Under the pieces are notes generated by a model that had not been told where the DNA came from, searched no databases, and was given only the letters and a program-made list of their open reading frames with translations. DNA of 64,000 nt, taken from the NCBI GenBank assembly GCA_905331475.1, contig CAJNYU010000755.1:62001-126000 (forward strand), read 5' to 3'. The position numbers and the translations under genes are program-made. Origin of the DNA: Rotaria socialis. Its lineage: Eukaryota > Rotifera > Eurotatoria > Philodinida > Philodinidae. This document shows positions 36,130 to 45,475 of the stretch, piece by piece (position 1 is the stretch's first letter; each line of letters opens with the position of its first letter).

Positions 36130-36484
36130 GTTACCTAATTCGACTTCGAATATAAATGAAACTCTGAAAGCTTAATATCACTTCGAAAATAAATGAAAAA
36201 ATTCGAACCAACACTTTTATGTCGAAACAGCCACAACGATCACAGATAAATTTTTATATCAATTATAATTATAAATTAAAGGCCCATGTGAACAACTGAA
36301 CTTTAATATTATAGAAAAAATTGGTTTAATAAAAACTTTTGGATTGCTATTTGAATTATTAAATAAAAAAGGAAATACTAAAGTTATAGACTCAGAACAT
36401 TAGGCATATGGAATTCACGAAAAAATCTCCCGATGAACAACATTATCCATTACTGTTTGCCCATTATCCGTTTTCCCCTGTCTA
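36130..36484. other. Short intergenic stretch after the Cys-repeat gene
   Basis: AT-rich, no gene. It may include the former 3' exon sequence lost after the premature stop, but no further DCGG-type repeat is visible. Confidence 0.35.
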
Positions 36485-38090
36485 CCCAGTGAAAAATAAT
36501 CATAGAAAAAAACGGTGTAGAACGCGTTCCAATTTCAGAGAAAACTTTTTTTAAGAAAAAAAAAGTTTTTTCAAAAAGTGGAAACCGTTCCCTAAAGGAA
36601 TGGTTGAGAACGCGTTCCAATATTCAAGAAAACTTTTTTTTTCTTAAAAAAAGTTTTTCATCTTTTCGGAATCCGTTCTATACCGTTCTCATTTTGAAAT
36701 GTTGGATAACGAATTCCAACACCTAACGAAAATTTTCTCGAATAATTCTGTAAAAAGAATTTTCTGCAGAATTGCCTAGCTACCTAGAATTCTTCATTTT
36801 TTTCTGTTTCGAATTTGTTTCACATCTTATAATTTTATTTGGCTTACGTAGTTATTTTATTTCTTTAGCTGGTTATTACTTGTCGCTGCTTCGGGCTGGG
36901 TTCGTACGGACCTATCTATGCTTTTATGCTATTAAACTATCTTTTCTGATAGTAGATGTAGTGAAAATAATACTGGAGTTGAACAAAATAATTCGAATAG
37001 AAACATCTAAATTTTCATTTTAAAAGTAAATTTTGCTTCAAATTTAATAGAAAAAAAAATAAAAACTTTATTTCTAATCTATTGCTTTTAAAATCAAAAT
37101 AAGTAATTATTATATAAGAAATATTATCTAAATATTTAAAAACATTTATGCTTAAATGTTAAAATGAAAAAATCTGCTTTACAGATTATAGTAAATTATA
37201 TATATATATAATTTAAATGTAATATTCAAATAAAAATTAGATCGCTAGACTAATATTTATAGGACGACTTTTTCCGAAATTATTCTCAACAGATATTATA
37301 AAATTCCTTTTTTCATATCAGTTATACAAGACACATCCTTGTGCTTTCAAAACTAACTATTCGACCCAGAAACTAACAATATACCAACCATCTACCATCA
37401 GTGCCTAAAAAATGCGGCATAAATGAGCGATTATATTATCCATGTATGAGGCCCAGCTAAAATATACTTGTGTCGTTATTCTTAGCCCGCTCTATATATT
37501 TCTCGAAATTAAAATTAATCTTACATACTCTAATATAAATGCAAATGTATATGAATGTATTTATATAAAAAAAAAATATGTTTTTATATATAATTTTAGT
37601 ATTTATATTTATCGAATGAATATATATATATATATATATATACGTATGTACATTTGAAAAATGTAGAATGGTAGAGAACGTTTTCTTTTCTTTCCAAGAA
37701 TGATGTTGAATGATTTGGAAAGCGTTCATTACTTCCAAGAGTCCATTCTTAGGCATTCCTTTACAGAACGCGAGAGAACGCGATCTCCTCAAAATGGAAC
37801 TCAATCCTGACCTTTCCCAAATAGAATGACAAGAAAACCATTCTGATACTTAATAGAACGGTTCAGAACGCTTTCTTTTTTGAGGAAGAAATATTTTTGA
37901 ACTAGGAAGAAAACATTCCATAACAGTATGGAACGTTAAAGAATGCATTCACTGAGATATTGAACGCGTTCTTTTCAGTAAGGAACACATTCTTCAACTT
38001 ATAGAACGCGTTCTTCATGAAAAATATAGCTTTCCCTATTCTGATGAATGCGTTCCTTTCCGTTTTTTTCTATGATTATTTTTCACTGGG
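36485..38090. mobile_element. 1.6-kb DNA element with perfect 31-bp TIRs
   Basis: Bases 36485-36515 (starting CCCAGTGAAAAATAATC) are the exact reverse complement of 38060-38090. Inside each end are repeated palindromic GAACGCGTTC words (near 36531, 36610, 37961 and 38003) and related GAACG motifs. The centre (36770-37650) is very AT-rich, with only junk frames. Perfect TIRs imply recent mobility, but there is no transposase, so it must move in trans. No convincing target-site duplication was found; the CCC...GGG termini leave the superfamily open. Confidence 0.7.
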
Positions 38091-38733
38091 AACACTCATC
38101 TCTCCTAAAGTGAAGAAATGGGAGGGAATACAATTTTTGAGTACGAGTACGCGTTTCAAAATCGCGGCAGATAGCTAAAAAGGAAATGAAAATGGAAAAG
38201 TATCGTGAGAACATAAATAATTATTATTTAGTGTTACATCCTTTCAAGTTTCTTCGGCGACAAATTCAAAACAAAAGTGGCATCAATTATATCAATGGCA
38301 CTGTGCAGGATTGAGAGAGTGTGTGCCTCTGCCGGCTGGCATGATTGTGTATTATGTCATCTGAATATCTCTAGCCGTATCTTTCCTTCGGTTACATCTG
38401 CTTATACACAAGAGAGCGATCATGCATGAGTGAACAGAAATAGGGAGGGAAATGTTACGCAATAGAATAATGGGAGTTAGTAACGAAGTGAACACATGAA
38501 TATAGCGCAGACGATGGCGTACCTGAAGCGAAGCGTAACGATGCAAACTGTTTCAGATGTCATCTATATTTACTAATGATTATGCACTAAATGTGAACGA
38601 TATCGAAAGATGTCTTTTGTAAGAAAATGCTCAAGACTACTCGAGGTTTTATATGAATATTCGTATATTATTGCTAATCTCATTGTCATAATTAATAGAA
38701 TGAGTGCTCAGTTATATTTATTCGATACAATAA

Positions 38734-38786
38734 GGATGAGGGTTTGCGTGTGAATTTTCATATATCATTTACCCACACCCAGATCC
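38734..38786. repeat. Telomere-like inverted repeat, copy 4 (diverged)
   Basis: GGATGAGGGTTTGCGTGTG pairs imperfectly with TTTACCCACACCCAGATCC after an AT-rich spacer; the outer GGAT/ATCC ends are inverted too. Confidence 0.4.
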
Positions 38787-38865
38787 TAACGAATCACTTT
38801 ATCGCTTTGTGAAAATATTTTCCTCGATAAAATATAATTAATTCTTGCTCACTGATAAATGTTTG

Positions 38866-38990
38866 AAGGTACGTGAGAGATGTGGATCTGAAATAAGAGC
38901 GCATACACACCGACCCATCGCCCCAAGCACCTTGTATCCTCACAAGCAATTTAAAGCGTGATCATTTTTGTGATAGCCTACAAATAATGC
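38866..38990. repeat. Telomere-like repeat, copy 5, shares flank with 20.7 kb
   Basis: AGATGTGGATC followed by ACACACCGACCCATCGCCCC is a diverged inverted pair. The flank CCTTGTATCCTCACA...GCG...GATAGCC matches the flank of the copy at 20698-20800, showing that the two are homologous insertions. Confidence 0.45.
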
Positions 38991-40407
38991 TTTATTATTC
39001 GCCGATAAAATTGGCATGCTGTATAAATTCGTAGATGGATTTTCTCTATTTATCGTTTGAGAACAAAATTTTTCCATGGATTAACAAACAAAATCTCAAA
39101 CGATTTTAAACCATGAATAGCAATATGACTCACTCTAAAGAAAATCGACTGTTCAGATTTTGCGTTTTTTTAAATTTTACTGTTTGAAAAATATGTAAAA
39201 CTATAGTGAAGAATTCATTTTAAATAAACACAAGAGAAAAGAAACTTGAGATTGTTCGCTTCTTTGATAATTGAAATTTTTTCTCACACCATTAACATAT
39301 TTTCCAAGCGTTAATCTATTCTTTGATCCAGCCGATGTAAAATAAAAAAAACCCAGTTGCATCTGTAAGTATTCACTGATTGACAGTTTGATTAAAAAGG
39401 AAGAAAACAGTTCTCAATTTGAACCGAATTATTTTTGTTTCTTGTCAAATATCCACAATGCGAAATGTAAGCAAAATATTTTTCGCGGCCTTTAGGATTT
39501 CATTAAGCTCGCCAAGTGAATTCGATAGGTGTTCTCATTATAAAATATTACAACTTCACTATCGTAACATAATTTACAGAAAGTAGGTTTGCAAAACAAA
39601 ATTGACACAACGTTTAATTAGCCAAATTATTATAAATTGTCACTAAGTTTAATGCTCATGACTTTTTCTTTACTTTTTATTCATATTCATATATTGAAAC
39701 CTTGAGAATCAAAAAAACTTCTTTCAATAAAAGAAAGTTCGCTATTAAATCGAGCAAAAAACTCGACATCAAATAGTATAATAGATTCTAAAATAACTTT
39801 ACGACCACGTATAATTGCAGAAGAACAATAAGCGAGATCATTCAGAGGAAAACAAAGTTAGGGCATTGAGTAGGATACTCAATGTAGAGATTTGAGTTCA
39901 CTATGTATGCCACCCTGCTGTTGTTTGACAACATAAGATATTTCTTACTCGATATCTTCAAACACTAATCTCTCGCTATGACGTTTTACAATCGTATAAG
40001 GAAGCGTCGTTTTGAAAAACGCTGGTCTCATAGTCTTCCTAGTCAAACGAGATGTTATGCTAGTTTTGCATTCTAATTTTCACTAGTTATTCGAGTTTCA
40101 TTTTAATTTAATTGTCTTGCGCATCAACGTTAAGACATTTCTCCCGTCTCATTCAAACAGCACTCGACAAGCTCTTTGCAATCGTGAATGAGTCAACAAA
40201 AAAGACATTTAAATAAAATTTTAAAGTGTCGGCACTGAAAGGAAATAATTGCTTTAAAAGCAGCAGTATAATTCAAATAGTAGGAAGAAAAAAAATAACT
40301 ATCGCAAAAAACTGCGTTTCATATCAATCTTTATCTGTTTTGCTCGAAAATATTTATATCCTGAAATTGACTTTTTATTGAATAGGGGTTTATTTCTTCT
40401 AGTAAAT

Positions 40408-43400
40408 ATGGTAGAGACTTTTCCGTCGTATCATAGAACTACAGATGCTTCATCTGTGGAACCGTTATGCAACTTATCTGGAAATGTAGACCAATCGATT
40501 ACGTTGCAACTCCACCTTAGTAATCATTCAATCGAAGCGTTTTCATATTTTGATCAACGACAACAATTCACCGAAGACTTATCCCAAGGCTCAATAGAAT
40601 TTCTTTTGTCCCAAATTTTGAAGCATGTTCTATCTGGTCTTCCAAAAAATGAGCAAGCAAAACACCAAATGATTCAAATCTGTAAAGAACATTACTGGAG
40701 AAATGCAAAAGAAATAAAACGAATTGAAGAATTTGAACGGACGTATCAATCAAGAGACGCAATCCGATGGTATTCGAAACAATGCTTTGCTTATGAATTA
40801 ATTGATAGAGCATTGAGAACAAAAGATATTGAACTTCTCTACAAATTGCATCCTTTCGTTTTTGATCTCTCCAACAGTCTTAAACGTGAATACATGAAAT
40901 CATTTTCGTCAACAAAAGGCGTTTTGAATGTTTATCGTGGAGTACAACTTGAGAAACAAGAATACGAAAAATTGAAAAAAAACCGAGAAAATGTGATTTC
41001 AACCAAGGGATATTTATCAACAACAAGACTGAAATCGAAGGCAGAAAACTTTTGTAATAAATCAACAAAAAGCCGTAACACTATTCCTGTTCTTTTTCAA
41101 ATTGAATGCTATCTAGAACAAGGAGATGAAAATACTGTTTTTGCTGACATAACTCAATTTACGGTTGACCAAGAAGTTTTATTCGACTCAAATGCTTGCT
41201 TTAAAATTAATTTTATAGAAGAAACTGAAACATACGCAACAGTAAAAATGAACGTCTCAAACGCAGGGCAAACCGTTGTGAAGGAATATCTTGCATTCAC
41301 AAAAAAAGAAACTGGAGAAGACAATGTTAAGATTCTTTTTGGAAAATTATTATGCAGTTTAGCTGAATATGATAAGTCGAAAAAGTACTTTGAATTGTTA
41401 TTCAATGATTCCAATGCCGAAGATCTTGGACGAATTGAATACCATATTGGCCGAGCACTTTATATGAAAGGTCAATTGAATGAAGCTCGAAAATGTTATC
41501 AACGTGCGTATGACGATATGCAATACAAGAAACAAGAACGAACGATACATTTTGCTCATCTTCTGAACAACCTTGGTATCGTATCATCCGATGAAAATAA
41601 ATTCAATGACGCACTTGGTTATTATCTACGAGCATTGGAAATCAAAGAAGAATTATATCCGAATGATAATGTTGATATTGCTCGTAGTCTCACTAACATT
41701 GGTATTACTCTCGGTGATCAAGGAAGGCGCGATGAATCTCTCTACTATTATCAACGAGCATTGAGGATTTACGAGACGTCTCTTCCAGCTGGACACATTG
41801 ACATAATTTCCAGTCGCAGCATAATTACTGAAATTCTCAAGCATCAAGAAAAACACGACGAATCGTTCCGTCGTCCGCGACCAGCGCATTTGGCTAATCA
41901 GAGTATCTGTTCAACTGGACCCTTTGGCATAATTCCCAGTCTCAGTTCCAGAAGTGACAATCCGGAAAATCGCCGCAAGGCAGATGCGTCGTTACATTAT
42001 CCACAACGAGCTTCTACAAGTAATCAGACAATTCCTTCGCCAAACCGACCTGCTGTTCACCCAGGTCCCGGTCAAATACGGGAGACTATGGAACATAGCG
42101 AAAAACACGACGAATCGTTTCGTCATTCGCGACCAGCTCATTTGGCTAATCAGAGTATCTGTTCAACTGGACCCTTTGACATAATTTCCAGTCTCAGTCC
42201 CAGAGCTGGCAGTCCGGAAGACCGCCGCAAGACAGATGAATCGTTACATTATCCTCAGCGAGCTTCTACAAGTACTCAAAGAATTTCTTCGGCAGAGCGA
42301 CCCGATCTTCTATTCAGTGGCAGTCGCATGAGTGAGCTTGCTAGAGGTCACGAAGCTTATGAGAAGCCTATAGTTTTCCATCAGCCAGTATCGGAAACAC
42401 AACAAAGAGCATATTCATGCAGCCATATAGATACTATTGATTATTGCAACGCCCAAGGTAATATTCTCTACAATGAAGGGAAATACGAGGAAGCTCTTGA
42501 ACATTATGCACAAGCACTGCAAGCTCAAGATAAACTTTATCCACATGGCCATGTGAATGGTGCGGAAATTTTCGACAGCATTGGCAAAAGTTTCAATAAA
42601 CAAGGAAAGTACAATCAAGCGCTCATGTATCACGAACGCGCGTTGCAAGTACAATATAGATTCCGTCCATGTGATCATATCGATATTGCTGAAACTCTCG
42701 ATAATATTGGGAACGTTTTGTCGGTTCAAGGACGCTACCATGAGGCTATTGATCGTTATCATCATGCATACACAATTCGGCAAAAGTTGTGTTCAGTTGG
42801 AGATATTTGTGATTCTGTAAGTCTGGACAACATAGCTAGCATTCGTCGAATAGAAGGAAACTACGATGGCGCTCTCTATTGCTTTGAGCAGGCATTGGAA
42901 ATTCGTAAAAAAACTTACAGAAGTGATCATGTCGATATTGCTAGAAGCTATAATAACATTGGCATCACTTTTCTTGATCAAGGAAAATATGATGCAGCAT
43001 TTGATTATCACCAGAAAGCATTACAAATGCAAGAGAAATTATGTGCAGTTGAACCTGTTAGTTTTGCTGAAACTTGGAATAATATGGGACATATTCTCTC
43101 TAAGCAAGCCAAATACGACAAAGCTCGTGAGCATTATCAACGAGCATACGAGATTCTTACGAAATATTATTCATCTGGTCATGTCTGTGTTGCTCAAAGC
43201 TTAGACAACATTGGCAATACTCTTGAAAGTCAAGGACAGTACGGTAAAGCTCTCGAAAATTACCAAAGATCGTATGAAATTCGTAAAAATTTTTATCCAC
43301 CTAATCATTGTGATGTTGCCGAAAGTCTTAACAATATCGGTAATACTCTGTCGAATCAAGAAAAGTATCATGAAGCTGAGAATTGCTATCAACAAGCATT

Positions 43401-44196
43401 GAATATTTATGAAAGCTTTTATCCTCCTGGTCATGAAGCAACAGCTACATGCCTCAACTGTATTGGCAATATTCGTTTCTCTCAGAGTATGTACGATCAA
43501 GCTCTCGAATATTATCATAGAGCGTTGCAAATTTACGAAAAGTTTTATCCATCTGGTCATGTCAAAATAGCAACAAGCCTAATAAATATTGGGAACGCCC
43601 TCGCCTATCAAACAAAGTATGATGGAGCTCTCAATCATTGTGAACGAGCATTGGATATTTATGCGAAGTTTTATCCAGCTGGTCATAGTGACATTGCGTT
43701 AAGCCTCAATAGCATCGGTAACATTCTCCACAAGCAACAGAAATACGATAAAGCACTCGAGTATTGTCAGCAAGCTTTGAGAATAAGAGAGGCGTTTTAT
43801 CCAGAAGGCCATTGGCATGTTGCACAAAGTCTGCAGAACTTAGGCACAATTCTAATTGATTTAGGTAATCTCGATGAAGCTCTGAACTCCCATCGACAAG
43901 CATTGACAATTCTAGAGAGAGTTTTCTCTCCTAGTCATATCAAAATTGCTCGTTGTTGCTGTCATATCGGTGATATTCTTAGTGAGCAAGAAAAGCTGGA
44001 TGAAGCTCTCCACGCATTTCGACAGGCATTGGCAATTTTTCAGCAGCTTCATCCAACTGGCAATGTTGATGCAGCAAATACTCGCCGTAAGATTAATAAT
44101 ATTCTCAATAGACAATGTAAACACAATGATATTGTTGGCCTGCCATGTCGAACAGCCGAACCTAGAGATTGGCTCTTCAGGTCAAGTAAAGTTTGA
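40408..44196 (+). CDS. ART-TPR protein: ADP-ribosyltransferase-like + ~17 TPRs
   Basis: Single-exon 1262-residue protein. Residues about 90-300 form an arginine-ADP-ribosyltransferase-like domain with NAD-site landmarks: VYRG (Arg177), YLSTTR (Ser204) and FTVDQEVLF (Glu256). In active R-S-E enzymes the last motif is ExE; here the first Glu is Asp254, and the usual STS is STT, so activity is uncertain. Residues about 312-470 hold four kinesin-light-chain-type TPRs. Residues about 470-670 are a decayed linker with a two-unit duplication. From residue 675 there are 13 regular 42-residue TPRs of the form SLxNIGNxL..Q.KYxxALxxYxxALxIxxxxYPxGHx, plus a partial one. The N-terminal receiver-like domain seen in its convergent neighbour is absent. 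It is probably cytosolic, with the TPRs binding a partner. I start at ATG 40408, just after an acceptor-like AG. Confidence 0.85.
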   Translation: MVETFPSYHRTTDASSVEPLCNLSGNVDQSITLQLHLSNHSIEAFSYFDQRQQFTEDLSQGSIEFLLSQILKHVLSGLPKNEQAKHQMIQICKEHYWRNAKEIKRIEEFERTYQSRDAIRWYSKQCFAYELIDRALRTKDIELLYKLHPFVFDLSNSLKREYMKSFSSTKGVLNVYRGVQLEKQEYEKLKKNRENVISTKGYLSTTRLKSKAENFCNKSTKSRNTIPVLFQIECYLEQGDENTVFADITQFTVDQEVLFDSNACFKINFIEETETYATVKMNVSNAGQTVVKEYLAFTKKETGEDNVKILFGKLLCSLAEYDKSKKYFELLFNDSNAEDLGRIEYHIGRALYMKGQLNEARKCYQRAYDDMQYKKQERTIHFAHLLNNLGIVSSDENKFNDALGYYLRALEIKEELYPNDNVDIARSLTNIGITLGDQGRRDESLYYYQRALRIYETSLPAGHIDIISSRSIITEILKHQEKHDESFRRPRPAHLANQSICSTGPFGIIPSLSSRSDNPENRRKADASLHYPQRASTSNQTIPSPNRPAVHPGPGQIRETMEHSEKHDESFRHSRPAHLANQSICSTGPFDIISSLSPRAGSPEDRRKTDESLHYPQRASTSTQRISSAERPDLLFSGSRMSELARGHEAYEKPIVFHQPVSETQQRAYSCSHIDTIDYCNAQGNILYNEGKYEEALEHYAQALQAQDKLYPHGHVNGAEIFDSIGKSFNKQGKYNQALMYHERALQVQYRFRPCDHIDIAETLDNIGNVLSVQGRYHEAIDRYHHAYTIRQKLCSVGDICDSVSLDNIASIRRIEGNYDGALYCFEQALEIRKKTYRSDHVDIARSYNNIGITFLDQGKYDAAFDYHQKALQMQEKLCAVEPVSFAETWNNMGHILSKQAKYDKAREHYQRAYEILTKYYSSGHVCVAQSLDNIGNTLESQGQYGKALENYQRSYEIRKNFYPPNHCDVAESLNNIGNTLSNQEKYHEAENCYQQALNIYESFYPPGHEATATCLNCIGNIRFSQSMYDQALEYYHRALQIYEKFYPSGHVKIATSLINIGNALAYQTKYDGALNHCERALDIYAKFYPAGHSDIALSLNSIGNILHKQQKYDKALEYCQQALRIREAFYPEGHWHVAQSLQNLGTILIDLGNLDEALNSHRQALTILERVFSPSHIKIARCCCHIGDILSEQEKLDEALHAFRQALAIFQQLHPTGNVDAANTRRKINNILNRQCKHNDIVGLPCRTAEPRDWLFRSSKV
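41848..42351 (+). repeat. Tandem 252-bp duplication inside the ART-TPR gene
   Basis: The stretch beginning at 41848 is repeated from 42100, an offset of exactly 252 bp (84 codons, two 42-residue TPR lengths). Both copies keep blocks such as RPAHLANQSICSTGPF and LHYPQRASTS. The latter looks like a worn TPR helix (compare ESLYYYQRALRIYETS just before). Frame is kept although TPR consensus residues are lost. Confidence 0.75.
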
Positions 44197-45171
44197 CTTG
44201 AGTTCATTTATTTTGATAATACATTATCAAATCGCGTATTAACGAATTGAATCCTATCAATCATTTATAGATTTATTTTTTCAGCCTGAGTAGTGATTTC
44301 GTAATTTTGAATATTTTATATTTGTCGTATTGGAGTTGTAAAGATGATAGCGTTTTCAATTCAATTTTTTTATCACAAATTAATGAAAAGTAAACAGAAA
44401 ATTTTAACTTATATTTAAGTTTTTTGATTGCATGATAACCGATAATAACTTTTTCTTTTCGAAAAAAACAATTGTATCAGTAAAAAGTTGAATCTTTCTC
44501 TTTTTCAATAGCTAATCGATGTAGAAAGCTAAAATATATGTTATGAGATCTAAGCGTAAGTTCAGCTCGACGAATAACATACAATGAACACTGCACGACA
44601 ACGATAAAAACACTATGAATTCTATTTCGACGTTGCAAAGTCCTATCCCTTCTGAAGGAAATACTCGAAACAAGGTACAAACAATAGATCAATTTCTTCA
44701 AAAATAAGCAAAACATCGTTATGAATTATCGAGGAAGAAGAAAAAGATAATTATCAACCATTGGAAAGTTCTATCCCTTCTAATCTCATCGCATAAAATG
44801 AGAGAATGAATAGACGACGCAAGTGTTATACATTAGTTTGATGAAGTTTGTTTTTCACTACTAAGATTTTAAGTGCTGCTTTTCTAAGGTAGGTATTTAG
44901 TAACTTTTTGCAACAAATTGTTTCAGTGTGTATTTATAATGTCATACGATAGATCGCAATTTTTGTTTTTAATTTTCTCACGTATAAACGTTTTGTGTAT
45001 TTTTCGTCTCATGGTCTTTTAATTAATTAGTTTACATCGAAATTGTATTTATGATAGGGCGATAACTCTTTCAAAGTGTTCCAGATGCTATTTTATCTTG
45101 CTTCATGAATTGCTAATTCGGATAGATAATTTATTTTTATTTATTTCATATTTCTTTATTTCTCTCGCTTT
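44197..45171. other. Intergenic between the convergent ART-TPR genes
   Basis: AT-rich 3' flank of both genes. No separate gene is supported; the frame at 44477-44716 has no domain. The last bases (45164-45171, CTCGCTTT) are the left target-site duplication of the hAT element. Confidence 0.45.
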
Positions 45172-45475
45172 CAGTGGCGGCAGAGTCACTGAGACCCATG
45201 AGGCTTGAGCCTCACCTAGATTTCGCAAGATGAGGCTCAGCCTCACTTGCTTTTTGTACTGATTATTGCTATTTTTTCTTCTTGCATCAAAGTAGGAGTA
45301 AAGCAAAGTATATTTTGGTACTTTCAAATCTTCGTTTTTATACTGACCATTTTTATTTTTACCGAAGTTCAATAGAAAAAAGACTTATTTTCTGCTTGAT
45401 GCTTTCATAAAATTCCACAGTAGAAAAAAAACTATTATGAGTCTCACCTAGCTAAATGGCGCTCCGCCGCCTCTA
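45172..45475. mobile_element. 304-bp hAT-type MITE with perfect 8-bp TSD
   Basis: The left end starts CAGTGGCGGCAGAG and the right end, read inward, starts TAGAGGCGGCGGAGCGCC, a typical hAT terminal repeat. The flanks are identical 8-mers, CTCGCTTT at 45164-45171 and 45476-45483. There is no transposase. The interior has GAGGCTTGAGCCTC-like palindromes. The right end overlaps the final codons of the minus-strand ART-TPR gene and supplies its stop codon. Confidence 0.85.

Larger units (their letters stand above)
38091..40407. other. Intergenic stretch upstream of the ART-TPR gene
   Basis: No gene is visible. It holds two diverged telomere-like repeat copies (38734-38786 and 38866-38990). The last 300 bp before 40408 are the probable promoter/leader region of the ART-TPR gene and end in a pyrimidine-rich acceptor-like site, TTATTTCTTCTAG, 5 bp before the ATG. 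Confidence 0.4.

Noticed and set aside
36772-37804. Hydrophobic frames on both strands within the 1.6-kb element
   Set aside because: AT-driven composition with Tyr/Ile runs from TATA repeats; no transposase motifs.
40568-44242. Many open frames of 60-120 codons on both strands inside the plus-strand ART-TPR gene
   Set aside because: They are regular out-of-frame images of the 126-bp TPR repeats and carry no domains of their own.
45103-45372. Minus-strand 89-codon frame next to the ART-TPR gene
   Set aside because: It runs through the hAT element and its flank; it is a by-product of the insertion, not a gene.
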